The notes under the pieces: model-generated
Told to the model about the DNA's origin: nothing
The model's input: the letters and a program-made list of their open reading frames with translations, nothing else
The model's database searches: none
Made by a program: the position numbers and the translations under genes
Part shown: positions 1 to 8,320 of the stretch, one piece after another
Layout of the letters: every line of letters starts with the position of its first letter
How positions within the stretch are numbered: the first letter of the stretch is position 1
Assembly: GCF_003854275.1 (NCBI RefSeq)
Contig: NZ_QTQP01000013.1
Location: 103,600-167,599, forward strand
Direction: 5' to 3'
Length of the DNA stretch: 64,000 nt
Origin: Burkholderia sp. Bp8963
GTDB taxonomy: Bacteria; Pseudomonadota; Gammaproteobacteria; Burkholderiales; Burkholderiaceae

Positions 1-1
1 G

Positions 2-205
2 AACTACACCGCCGACGCGTACTGGCTCTTCAACGCGAGCCTCACCGTCACGTCGCCTGACCGGCACTGGGACGTCGCGCTGTGGGCACGCAACCTGTTC
101 AACCGCCAGTACGACCTGACGAAGAACTTCTTCCTGCCCGGCACGAACGTCGCCGCGGCGGGCCAGCCGCGCACGGTCGGCGTGCGCGTGACCTACACGT
201 TCTGA
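2..205 (+). CDS. TonB-dependent receptor, C-terminal end (partial)
   Basis: The frame is open from the window edge and codes for the last 67 residues of an outer-membrane beta-barrel protein. It contains the segment ARNLFNRQYD and ends in GVRVTYTF with a terminal Phe, which is the usual signature of the final strand of a TonB-dependent siderophore-type receptor recognised by the BAM complex. The stop lies 13 bases before the first flavin monooxygenase gene on the same strand, so the receptor is probably the outer-membrane uptake component of that operon. The substrate cannot be read from this fragment; an organosulfur compound or its carrier is an inference from the neighbours. Confidence 0.8.
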   Translation, partial: NYTADAYWLFNASLTVTSPDRHWDVALWARNLFNRQYDLTKNFFLPGTNVAAAGQPRTVGVRVTYTF

Positions 206-218
206 GGAGGCTCGCGAG

Positions 219-1592
219 ATGACGCGCCGTACCGACAGGATGAAGCTCAACGCGATGCTGAACGGCACCGGCAGCCACGTCGTCGGCTGGCGCCACCCGC
301 TCGCGCAACCCAACGGCAACCGCGATTTCGCGCATTTCCGCCGGATGGCGCGGACGGCCGAACGCGGCAAGCTCGACGCGCTGTTCGTCGCGGACGTCGT
401 CGCGACGCAGGGCAGCCACGTCGACTCGCTGCGCCGCAGCGCGCGCGCCGAGACCTTCGAGCCGCTCACGCTGCTCGCAGCGCTCGCGGCCGTCACGCAC
501 CGCATCGGCCTGATCGCGACCGCAACGACGACCTACAACGCGCCGTACCACATCGCCCGCAAGTTCGCGTCGCTCGATCACCTGAGCGGCGGGCGTGCCG
601 GCTGGAACCTCGTCACGTCGGTCGTGCCCGACGAAGCCGCAAACTTCGGCGCGGCGCCGCATCTCGCGCACGCCGATCGCTATGCGCGCGCCGACGAATT
701 CCGGCGCGTCGTCGCGGGGCTCTGGGACAGCTGGGAAGACGACGCGTTCATCGAGGACAAGGCCGCCGGCCTGCATTTCGATCACCGCAAGCTGCATGTG
801 CTCAATCATCGCGGCCCGCATTTCAGCGTGCGCGGCCCGCTGAACGTCGCGCGCGCGCCGCAGGGCCACCCGGTGCTCGTGCAGGCCGGCTCGTCGGACG
901 CCGGCCGCGAACTCGCGGCACGCTGCGCGGAAGTGATCTTCACCGCGCAGCATCGGCTCGACGACGCGCAGGCGTTCTATGCGGACGTCAAGGGCCGGCT
1001 CGCGCGCTACGGCCGCCAGCCCGACCATCTGAAGATCCTGCCCGGCGTGATGCCAATCGTCGGCGCAACCGAGGCCGACGCACGCGACAAGCTGCGTGCG
1101 CTGCAGGACCTGATCGATCCGGTGCTCGGGCTGCGCCTCGTCGCCGACAACGCCGGCGACTTCGATCTCTCCGGCTATCCGCTCGACGGGCCGCTGCCCG
1201 ACCTGCCGCCGAGCAACCGCAGCCAGAGCCGGCAGCAACTGATCGTCGATCTCGCGCGCCGCGAGAACCTGACGATCCGCCAGCTCTACGAGCGCTTCGC
1301 GAGCGCCGGCGTGGTGGCCGGCACGCCGAAGACCATCGCCGACCATTTCGAGGAATGGTTCCTGTTGCATGGCGCCGACGGCTTCAACGTCGCGTTCGCG
1401 TGGGCGCCCGGCGGCCTCGACGACTTCGTCGAGCGGGTCGTGCCCGAGCTGCAGCGCCGCGGGCTGTTCCGCACCGAATACGAAGGGCCAACGCTGCGCG
1501 ACCAGCTCGGCCTGCCGCGGCCGCCGTTCGTGCGGCCGCCGTCGTCGTTGCGCGGCGATACGGTGGCACCGGTCGGAGGAGAGACGGCATGA
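219..1592 (+). CDS. NtaA/DmoA-family FMN-dependent monooxygenase
   Basis: A 457-residue luciferase-like (LLM) TIM-barrel flavoenzyme. The N-terminus (KLNAMLNGTGSHVVGWRHP) and the segment LSGGRAGWNLVTS, with NFG shortly after, match the NtaA/SnaA/DszA/DmoA group. These use reduced FMN from a partner reductase and O2 to oxidise aminocarboxylates, sulfones or dimethyl sulfide. Length is normal for the group. The start is chosen because an AGGAGG lies about 8 bases upstream; a second Met at codon 8 is less well placed. The gene opens a run of five monooxygenase genes coupled by 4-base overlaps, and its TGA overlaps the next ATG. The true substrate is unknown; organosulfur scavenging is inferred from family and context. 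Confidence 0.88.
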   Translation: MTRRTDRMKLNAMLNGTGSHVVGWRHPLAQPNGNRDFAHFRRMARTAERGKLDALFVADVVATQGSHVDSLRRSARAETFEPLTLLAALAAVTHRIGLIATATTTYNAPYHIARKFASLDHLSGGRAGWNLVTSVVPDEAANFGAAPHLAHADRYARADEFRRVVAGLWDSWEDDAFIEDKAAGLHFDHRKLHVLNHRGPHFSVRGPLNVARAPQGHPVLVQAGSSDAGRELAARCAEVIFTAQHRLDDAQAFYADVKGRLARYGRQPDHLKILPGVMPIVGATEADARDKLRALQDLIDPVLGLRLVADNAGDFDLSGYPLDGPLPDLPPSNRSQSRQQLIVDLARRENLTIRQLYERFASAGVVAGTPKTIADHFEEWFLLHGADGFNVAFAWAPGGLDDFVERVVPELQRRGLFRTEYEGPTLRDQLGLPRPPFVRPPSSLRGDTVAPVGGETA

Positions 1593-2611
1593 CGCGACGC
1601 TTCCGGCTCGGCATGCTGACGCGCGTCTATGCGCCGGACGCGTCGCCACACGTGCTGCACGACACGCTCGCGCTGATCGAGGCCGCCGAAGCGCTCGGCT
1701 TCGACAGCGCGTGGGTGGCCCAGCATCATTTCGGCCGCGAAACCGGCCGGCTGGCATCGCCGCTCGTGCTGCTCGCGGCCGCCGCGCGCCGCACGCGCCG
1801 CATCGCGCTCGGCACCGGCGTGATCGTGCTGCCGCTCGAATCGCCGCTGCGCGTTGCCGAGGACGCCGCCGTGCTCGACGCGCTGTCGGGCGGCCGCCTG
1901 CAGCTAGGCGTCGGCGCCGGCTTCGAGCCGGACGTGTTCCGCGCGTTCGGCCGCGACTTCGATGCGCGCGCGGCGCTGCAGGCCGACGGGCTTGCCACGC
2001 TACGCCGTGCGCTCGACGGCGCGCCGCTCGGCGCGGCCGGCCTGACGCTGCAGCCGCCCGCGCCAGCGCTCGCGGCGCGCCTCTGGCAGGCGACCGGCGA
2101 CGCCGAAGCGGTCGCCCGCAACGGTCACGGGCTGATCGTCGCGCGCACGCGTCCCGAAGCAGACGGCGAAGCCGCGCTGATCGCGCGCTTTCGCGGCGCG
2201 TGGCGGCAACCGAAGGCACCGCGCGTTGCACTCGTGCGCGCGGTCGTGCCGGGCGCGGACACGGCGAGCGTCGACGCTGTGCTCGGCCCCGACATCGTGC
2301 GCTACGCGGCGCAGCTCGCGCGGGCCACCGGTGCGCCGGCGCCCGATCTGGCCGGCGTCGCCGGCTTACTCGACCGGTTCGGCGTGCTGCGGGGCACCCC
2401 CGGTGACATCGTGGCCGCGCTGCGCGCCGATCCCGCGCTGGCCGGCGCGACCGAGCTCGTCGTGCAGGTGCAGACGGCGAGCACGCCGCATCGCGACGCG
2501 TTGAGGCGGCTCGAGGACATCGCCCGCCACGTCGGGCCCGAGCTCGGCTGGACGCCGGCCGGCTCGCCTCCCGAATCTGTTCCGCCCACTTCCGCTCCGC
2601 TTTCGACATGA
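1589..2611 (+). CDS. LLM-class flavin-dependent oxidoreductase
   Basis: A 340-residue luciferase-like monooxygenase. Visible family signatures are the N-terminal strand FRLGMLTRV, the motif VAQHHFGRETG, and ALGTGVIVLPLESPLRVAED followed by LSGGRLQLGVGAGFEPD, which forms part of the flavin site. The start at 1589 is set by a GGAGGAGAG ribosome site and by the ATGA overlap with the preceding stop; upstream in-frame starts lie inside the preceding gene and are rejected. It is closely similar to the next gene product, suggesting tandem duplication. Substrate unknown. Confidence 0.87.
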   Translation: MTRRFRLGMLTRVYAPDASPHVLHDTLALIEAAEALGFDSAWVAQHHFGRETGRLASPLVLLAAAARRTRRIALGTGVIVLPLESPLRVAEDAAVLDALSGGRLQLGVGAGFEPDVFRAFGRDFDARAALQADGLATLRRALDGAPLGAAGLTLQPPAPALAARLWQATGDAEAVARNGHGLIVARTRPEADGEAALIARFRGAWRQPKAPRVALVRAVVPGADTASVDAVLGPDIVRYAAQLARATGAPAPDLAGVAGLLDRFGVLRGTPGDIVAALRADPALAGATELVVQVQTASTPHRDALRRLEDIARHVGPELGWTPAGSPPESVPPTSAPLST

Positions 2612-3669
2612 CCCTTTCGCCCTCTCCCGCACCGGCCGCGCGCCGGCCCTTCAAGCTCGGCTTTCTCACCCACGTGCACGGCACCGGCGACGCGCGCCGC
2701 GTGTATGCCGATCTCGAGACGCTGTTCGTCGCGGCCGAGCAGCTCGGCTACGACGGCGGCTTCGTCGCGCAGCATCACTTCCGCGCCGAGTACGGCCGAC
2801 TGCCGTCGCCGCTCGTGCTGCTGGCCGCCATCGCGCAACGCACGCACCGCATCGAGCTCGGCACGGGCATCGTCACGCTGTCGCTCGAAGACCCGCTGCG
2901 GCTTGCCGAGGACGCCGCGGTGCTCGACGCGCTGTCCGGTGGCCGCCTGCAGCTCGGGCTCGGCAGCGGCGGCGCGAATCTCGACGCGTTCGCCGCTTTC
3001 GGGCTCGACGTCGATACGCGCCAGGCGCGCTTCGCGGCGGCGCTCGAGCGGTTGCAGGAGGCGCTGTCGGGCCGCCCCGTCGCCGACAGCGCCGCCGACG
3101 CACCACCGCTCGTGCTGCAGCCGCCGGCGCCCGGCCTGCGCGAACGCCTGTGGCATTCGCACGCGTCGGCCGACGGCGCACGCTTCGCCGCCCGGCACGG
3201 CAACGGCTTGCTGCTCGGCACCGCGGTGCACGATCCGCGCACCGTGCAGCGCCCGCTCGCCGACGCCTACCTCGACGCGTGGCGCGAACGCACCGTCTCG
3301 GACGCGCACGCGGCGGTGCCCCGCATCGGCGTCGTGCGCGCGGTGTTTCCGGCGCTCGACCGGCGCACCGCGCTCGCCGAACTGGCGCCCGACGTCGTGC
3401 GGCACATCCCGTGGCTCGCGGCGACCGGCCATCCGGACGTGACGTCGCCCGACGAGATCGTGCGGCTGCTGAACGTCCACCTCGGCCACCCTGACGACGT
3501 GATCGAGAGCCTGCACGGCGACCCGGCGCTACTGCCGTTCGCCGACTACTTCCTTCCCGTCGTGCATGCCGAAAGCTCGTCGCTCGACGACGCGCTGCGC
3601 CGCCTGCGCACGATCGCGGAAACGATTGCGCCTGCGCTCGGCTGGCAGCCGGCCCGCGCCGCCGCATGA
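2608..3669 (+). CDS. LLM-class flavin-dependent oxidoreductase
   Basis: A 353-residue paralogue of the preceding gene product. It shares FKLGFLTHVHG, FVAQHHFRAEYGRLPSPLVLL, LGTGIVTLSLEDPLRLAED and LSGGRLQLGLGSGG in the same order. The ATG overlaps the upstream TGA (ATGA), and its own stop overlaps the next ATG, so translation is coupled. The likely role is FMNH2-dependent oxygenation of a small organic, possibly sulfur-containing, molecule in the cytoplasm. No flavin reductase gene is visible in the window, so reduced FMN must come from elsewhere. Confidence 0.87.
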   Translation: MTLSPSPAPAARRPFKLGFLTHVHGTGDARRVYADLETLFVAAEQLGYDGGFVAQHHFRAEYGRLPSPLVLLAAIAQRTHRIELGTGIVTLSLEDPLRLAEDAAVLDALSGGRLQLGLGSGGANLDAFAAFGLDVDTRQARFAAALERLQEALSGRPVADSAADAPPLVLQPPAPGLRERLWHSHASADGARFAARHGNGLLLGTAVHDPRTVQRPLADAYLDAWRERTVSDAHAAVPRIGVVRAVFPALDRRTALAELAPDVVRHIPWLAATGHPDVTSPDEIVRLLNVHLGHPDDVIESLHGDPALLPFADYFLPVVHAESSSLDDALRRLRTIAETIAPALGWQPARAAA

Positions 3670-4394
3670 GCGCGCCGCGTCTGCTGCTGCGCCTCCTCAC
3701 GCGCTGCGACGACGCGCGGCCCGATCCCGCTGCCGACTGGATCGCGATCGCCGAGGCCGGGATCGCGGCCGGCTGCGATGCCGTGCTGCTCCCCGCTGAT
3801 ACTGCCGGTCCGGACCCGTGGATGGCCGCCGCAGCGCTCGTCGACGCGCTGCCGGACCTGCGGGTGGTGGTGTCGCTTCAGGCGGGCGCGATGCTGCCCG
3901 TCGCGGCCGCGCATCTCGCGCAAAGCCTGCAGTCATTGAGCCGCGGCCGCGCACTGCTCGCGTGCGAGGCCGATGCACGCGGCGTCGATGCAAGCGGTCA
4001 GCACGCGCACCTGAACCGCGACCAGCGGCTCGCGCGCAGCGCCGAATTCCTGTCGATCCTCGCCGCGCTGTGGGCCACGCGCACGCCGCTGCGGCATCGC
4101 GGCACCTACTTTCGCGTCGACCATGCGCAATTGCCGGATCTCACGCTGCAGCGGCCGCCCGTCTACTGGTGCGTCGGCGACCGGCGCGAGCTCGCGTGGG
4201 TGGCGCCGTTCTGCGACGGCGCGATCGTGCGCGCGAGCGCGTCCCGCGCGGCGACCGCCGCCGTCGAGTGCGCCTACCGCGCGCGCGGCCTCGCGCCGCC
4301 GCCGGCCCGCACGCTGTTCACGCGCATCGCCGAATTCGACGATGCGTGCGGCGCGGCGGCGCGCCGCGCGGCCCACCGCCGGAGTGAAGCATGA
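3666..4394 (+). CDS. Short SsuD-like LLM-family protein
   Basis: A 242-residue protein that aligns by eye with the N-terminal two thirds of SsuD-type alkanesulfonate monooxygenases. It has an early hydrophobic strand, a central DPWMAAAALVDALPDLRVVVSLQAG, a LSRGRALLACEADA segment and RSAEFLSILAALWATRTPLRHRGTYF, followed by PPVYWCVGDRRELAWVA. It is about 100 residues shorter than normal family members and lacks most of the C-terminal barrel helices. It sits between two full-length paralogues with 4-base overlaps at both ends, so it is probably translated. It may be a degenerate or accessory subunit, like the LuxB-type partner of luciferase, rather than an independent enzyme. Confidence 0.75.
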   Translation: MSAPRLLLRLLTRCDDARPDPAADWIAIAEAGIAAGCDAVLLPADTAGPDPWMAAAALVDALPDLRVVVSLQAGAMLPVAAAHLAQSLQSLSRGRALLACEADARGVDASGQHAHLNRDQRLARSAEFLSILAALWATRTPLRHRGTYFRVDHAQLPDLTLQRPPVYWCVGDRRELAWVAPFCDGAIVRASASRAATAAVECAYRARGLAPPPARTLFTRIAEFDDACGAAARRAAHRRSEA

Positions 4395-5500
4395 GTGTCG
4401 ATTTTGCGTGGTTCCTGCCGACCAACGGCGACGGCCCGCATCTCGCGAACAGCGGACTGCCTCGGCCGCCGACGTTCATGCGGGACTACCGGCCGGCCAC
4501 GCCCGAGTACCTGCGCAGCGTTGCCGCCGCGGCCGAGGCGGCCGGCTTCGGCAGCCTGCTGCTGCCGATGGCCGCGGGCTTCGAAGATCCGTGGCTCGTC
4601 GGCGCGCAGCTCGCGCGCGCGACGCGGCGCATCGCGTTCATCGTCACGTTTCGTCCAGGGCTCGAGCAACCGGAACAGATCGCGCACAAGGCGGCGACGC
4701 TGCAGCGCATGTGCGGCGGCCGCCTGCGCCTGTTCGCGGTGAACGGATCGAGCGCCTACGAGCAGCGCGCGCTCGGCGATTTCCTCGACCACGACCGGCG
4801 CTACCAGCGTTCGTCCGAATGCCTGCGGGTGCTGCGCCGGCTGTGGCAGGGCGCCGGCCATTCGGTCGCCGGGCGCTACTACATGCTGAATCCCGCGCAT
4901 GCCGGCGTGCCGCTCGCGGATCCGCCCACGCTGTATCTCGGCGGCGCGTCGACGCTCGCCGAGCAGGTGGCCGCGAGCCAGGCCGACACGTACCTGCTGT
5001 GGGGCGAGCCGCCCGACGTCGTGCGCGAACGTGTCGCGCGGCTGCGCGCGCTGGCCGCGATGTACGGCCGCCGGATGCGGTTCGGGCTGCGCGTGCACGT
5101 GATCGCGCGCGCGACGGAACGCGCCGCGTGGGCGCGCGCCGACGAGCTGCTGAGCGGGATTTCCGACCAGACCTATGTCGACGCGCAGCGCCAGCTCGCC
5201 GCATACGAGTCGGTCGGCCAGCGGCGCCAGACCGCGCTGAGCCGCGGCGCGTTGCGCTCGCTGCGCGAACTCGAGGTGTACCCGAACCTGTGGGCCGGCG
5301 TCGGGCTGATTCGCGGCGGCGCGGGCACCGCGCTTGTCGGCAGCTACGATCAGGTTGCTGCACGCATCCACGAGTACCGGATGCTCGGCATCGGGGAATT
5401 CCTGCTGTCGTCGTATCCGAACCTCGAGGAAGCGACCCGCGTGGGCACGCACGTGCTGCCGCGCGTGCGCGCGCTGCTCGCGCGCGCGAGCTTGCTGTGA
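4391..5500 (+). CDS. SsuD-like alkanesulfonate-type FMNH2-dependent monooxygenase
   Basis: A 369-residue protein of the SsuD group. It begins DFAWFLPTNGDG, and has AAEAAGFGSLLLPMAAGFEDPWLVGAQLA, then ITFRPGL-like (IVTFRPGLEQPEQIAHKAATL), a RRYQRSSECLRVLRRLW helix and the SsuD-type TYLLWGEPPDVVRERVARL. SsuD enzymes release sulfite from alkanesulfonates using FMNH2 and O2. The family assignment is sound, but the exact substrate is not determined. It is the last gene of the five-gene run; a 109-base gap separates it from a convergent sigma-54 activator. No rho-independent terminator is obvious there, only a short run of CCTTGC/GTGCTGAG-like repeats. Confidence 0.86.
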   Translation: MSVDFAWFLPTNGDGPHLANSGLPRPPTFMRDYRPATPEYLRSVAAAAEAAGFGSLLLPMAAGFEDPWLVGAQLARATRRIAFIVTFRPGLEQPEQIAHKAATLQRMCGGRLRLFAVNGSSAYEQRALGDFLDHDRRYQRSSECLRVLRRLWQGAGHSVAGRYYMLNPAHAGVPLADPPTLYLGGASTLAEQVAASQADTYLLWGEPPDVVRERVARLRALAAMYGRRMRFGLRVHVIARATERAAWARADELLSGISDQTYVDAQRQLAAYESVGQRRQTALSRGALRSLRELEVYPNLWAGVGLIRGGAGTALVGSYDQVAARIHEYRMLGIGEFLLSSYPNLEEATRVGTHVLPRVRALLARASLL

Positions 5501-5609
5501 CGGGCCGCTGACGGCGCCCCCGGTCACGGGTCGTGCCCTGCTGCGCTGAGCCTTGCGTTGCCTTGCCTTGCCGTGTCGAGCCGTGCTGAGCCGTGCCCGC
5601 GCCGCGCGA

Positions 5610-6698
5610 TCAGTCGTCGAACGCCGATTCCGGACGCGGCTCGCTGAGCAGCCCGTGGCGCGCGAGCAGCGTGCGCATCGTGTTGCGCGTGACGCCGAGC
5701 AGCGCGGCCGTGCGCACCTGGCTGAACCGGCAATGCTCGAATGCCTCGCAGACGACCAGCGCCTCGATGTCGCGCAGCAGGCTTTCGCCGGGCGCGCGGA
5801 ACAGGCGGCGCACGCCCGCGCGGATGTCGTCCTGCGGCAGCGACGTCGCGGCGTCGTCGGTCCGCACGTAGCCCGCGAGCGCTTCGGAAAACTTCAGGTG
5901 CTCGGGCCGGATCAGGTTGCCGTTCGACACGAGCAGCGCGAGATGCATCACGTTTTCCAGCTCGCGGATATTGCCGGGCCACGGATACGCGTGCAACGCC
6001 TGCACGGCGCCCTCGGACAGCATCGGTTGCGCGCGCTTGAGCTGCGCGCAGTAGCGCGCACGGAAATGCTCGGCGAGCGGCAGGATGTCCTGCGGCCGCT
6101 CGCGCAGCGGCGCCAGCCGCACGCGCGCGAGATTGATCCGGTAGAACAGGTCCATGCGGAAGTTGCCGGCCATCACGGCCTGTTCGAGATCGACGTTGGT
6201 CGCCGCGACCACCCGCACGTCGACCGGCCGCGCGCGCGTCGCGCCGACGCGCGTGACCTCGCCCTCCTGCAGCACGCGCAGCAGCTTCGCCTGCAGCGGC
6301 GGCGCGAGATCGCCGATCTCGTCGAGAAAGATCGTGCCTTCGTGCGCTTCCTCGAAGTAGCCGACGCGGCGGCCCTGCGCGCCTGTGAACGCGCCGGCCT
6401 CGTGGCCGAACAGCTCGCTCTCGGCAAGCTGCTGGCTGATCGCGCCGCAGTTGACTGCGATGAACGCGCCCTTGCGGCCGCTGACGTGATGGATGTGCCG
6501 CGCGACCAGTTCCTTGCCGGTGCCCGTCTCGCCGAGGATCAGCACCGGCGCGGCGCTCGGCCCGATCTGCTCGACGAAGCGCAGCACGGCGCGCGACACG
6601 GGATCCGCGAATACGAGCGCCTTCGCACGCACCGACAGCGGGCGGTGCTCGCTCTCTGGCAGCGAAATGAGCGGGGGGGAGTCTGTGCGGTTGTCCAT
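5610..6698 (-). CDS. Sigma-54 interaction domain transcriptional activator (SfnR-like)
   Basis: A 362-residue bacterial enhancer-binding protein. The AAA+ core carries Walker A GETGTGKE (residues 56-63), the sigma-54 contact loop GAFTGA (102-107), Walker B TIFLDE (122-127) and the later arginine-rich [19 protein letters not shown] Fis-type helix-turn-helix lies at the C-terminus ([26 protein letters not shown]). There is no receiver, GAF or PAS domain, only a 25-50-residue N-terminal tail. This is the architecture of SfnR, which activates dimethyl sulfone use in pseudomonads. It is convergent with the monooxygenase genes, so control of them, from a promoter upstream of the receptor outside this window, is an inference. 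Confidence 0.85.
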   Translation of the reverse strand: MDNRTDSPPLISLPESEHRPLSVRAKALVFADPVSRAVLRFVEQIGPSAAPVLILGETGTGKELVARHIHHVSGRKGAFIAVNCGAISQQLAESELFGHEAGAFTGAQGRRVGYFEEAHEGTIFLDEIGDLAPPLQAKLLRVLQEGEVTRVGATRARPVDVRVVAATNVDLEQAVMAGNFRMDLFYRINLARVRLAPLRERPQDILPLAEHFRARYCAQLKRAQPMLSEGAVQALHAYPWPGNIRELENVMHLALLVSNGNLIRPEHLKFSEALAGYVRTDDAATSLPQDDIRAGVRRLFRAPGESLLRDIEALVVCEAFEHCRFSQVRTAALLGVTRNTMRTLLARHGLLSEPRPESAFDD

Positions 6699-6859
6699 GA
6701 TCCGTGCCGAGGCGGACCGGTTATCGAGGTGGGCGTCCGCCTGAGGGTTTGATCTTAATCAACCTGGACCGAACGCAAAATGCCGATTGCTGCAATGCAT
6801 CACCCCCGCACGCTGATAACGAATTCAGCTTGCGTCGAGTCGAATGGGAACGTGGCCGA

Positions 6860-7810
6860 TTACGCCGCCCCGGACAAGTCACGCAACCGCGCCAACGCGA
6901 GGTCGATCCATTGCCGCACGAAATCGGCCAGCATCGCGCGATTTTCACCAACGCGCGATTCGGCGCATCCGGCCATGTCCGCGAGCAACGCGACTGCCTG
7001 CGACAGGCGCTTTGCGTCGTCGAGATGCCCGGCGCCGAAATGCTGGATCTCGAGCACGGGCAACAGCACTTCCCGGTCGTCGCTCGTCAGCGTCGGGTAG
7101 AACGCCTGCAGCACGATGTCGCGATTCAGCCGCGTCGCCTCGCGCGTGGCGTCCCTGTCCAGGCTGACATTGCTCGCATGCCGCCGATGCCGGGCAAGAT
7201 CGCGGTCCAGATTTGCAAAACCCGCGCCCGCCAGCATTGCATCGACCCAGAACCGATGATCGCGCGACGACCGCAAATGCGGCAGCCACCAGATATTGCG
7301 TTCGACGAACCACGTCTTGCGCCACATCGTCGTCGACGTGATGAAATGCCCGCCGCCTTCGAGCAACGCGGTCTTGATATCCGCGTCGGACTGCAACGCG
7401 CGCGATCGCCCCAGTTCCGCAGACGATGCGTGTTCGAAGATCACCGCCTGCCCGCCGCACACGGTCACCCATGGATTGCAGTCGAGCACGTCGACCTGGC
7501 GGGAGAGCCGGTCCGGCAGCGCGATATCGTCCGCGTCCAGGCGGGCGACGTATTCGCCACGCGCAGCGACGATCGCCAGATTGGTGGCGATCGCTTCCCC
7601 GGCGTTATCGCTGAGCGTGATCGTGCGCACCTGCGGATGGGCAGCGTAGTGCGCAAGCGCGCTCGCCGTTGCGTCAGTCGATCCGTCGTTGACGACGATC
7701 ACCTCGAACGCGCTGAACGTCTGCGCGAGGATCGATTCGATCGCTTCCTCGACGAACGACGCGGCGTTGAACGCCGGGATCACGACGGACACGCGTGGAA
7801 CCCTGTTCAT
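6860..7810 (-). CDS. Family 2 glycosyltransferase
   Basis: A 316-residue GT-A fold enzyme. The N-terminus VSVVIPAFNAASFVEEAIESILAQ and VIVVNDGSTDATASAL form the nucleotide-sugar binding half, and ARLDADDIALPDRL holds the DxD metal site. No membrane segment is visible, so it is a cytosolic or peripherally attached transferase. The start at 7810 is the Met directly before the conserved first strand; the frame stays open far upstream only because of GC-rich antisense coding. It is a lone gene with no neighbouring polysaccharide cluster; a pyruvyl transferase gene lies 9 kb away. Acceptor and donor are unknown. Confidence 0.82.
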   Translation of the reverse strand: MNRVPRVSVVIPAFNAASFVEEAIESILAQTFSAFEVIVVNDGSTDATASALAHYAAHPQVRTITLSDNAGEAIATNLAIVAARGEYVARLDADDIALPDRLSRQVDVLDCNPWVTVCGGQAVIFEHASSAELGRSRALQSDADIKTALLEGGGHFITSTTMWRKTWFVERNIWWLPHLRSSRDHRFWVDAMLAGAGFANLDRDLARHRRHASNVSLDRDATREATRLNRDIVLQAFYPTLTSDDREVLLPVLEIQHFGAGHLDDAKRLSQAVALLADMAGCAESRVGENRAMLADFVRQWIDLALARLRDLSGAA

Positions 7811-8320
7811 GGTGCTGCCGCTCCGCTTTGAATTGACGACCGGGCACGATTCCAGTCGCGTCCGGATTGCCGGGCAAGCCCGCCTTCTAGTGGAAATACG
7901 CGCGTCCCGATCCGATGACCGTCGCGGAAAGCGGCGGCCTGAAATTGTCGTCGGGGCCGTTGGTTGCTTCGTTGAGTTTCCGATAGTCGACCGGACTTTC
8001 CGCCTTTGCCGCTCGTTCGCTATCGCGCGGAATGGCTCGAAATCCAACGTAGTGTATGCGGCACTGCGTTGCGCCAGCAAGTGCACAAGCCTGTGTCCGT
8101 TGTCGTTTACGACCGTGTTCGGGACGCATGAGTGATGGTCGATTCCGGGCATATCTCTACACTCACCTTGCACATTGCGCCCCGTGCCGAGCGACCGCCA
8201 TGCACGCTTCGACACGGCGGCGCCCCAGAGACCCCCAGCCCCCACCGCCGATCCGCATGCGGCCGATCGCCTGCGTGTTCCATCCGGCGGATTGGCCGTG
8301 CCATACCAGGAGTGTGTCCA
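7811..8320. other. Divergent intergenic region between glycosyltransferase and proP
   Basis: No convincing gene is present in these 510 bases. The composition drops below that of the flanks between about 7870 and 8110, as expected for a promoter region serving the leftward glycosyltransferase and the rightward transporter gene. I could not pick out a confident -35/-10 pair. Confidence 0.5.

Noticed and set aside
99..2684. Very long open frame antisense to the monooxygenase genes
   Set aside because: Its protein is Arg/Ala-rich with no recognisable domains; it is the usual shadow of GC-rich coding on the other strand.
5501..5609. Rho-independent terminator between the monooxygenase operon and the sigma-54 activator
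   Set aside because: Only short GC-rich direct repeats are present, with no stable stem followed by a T-run on either strand.
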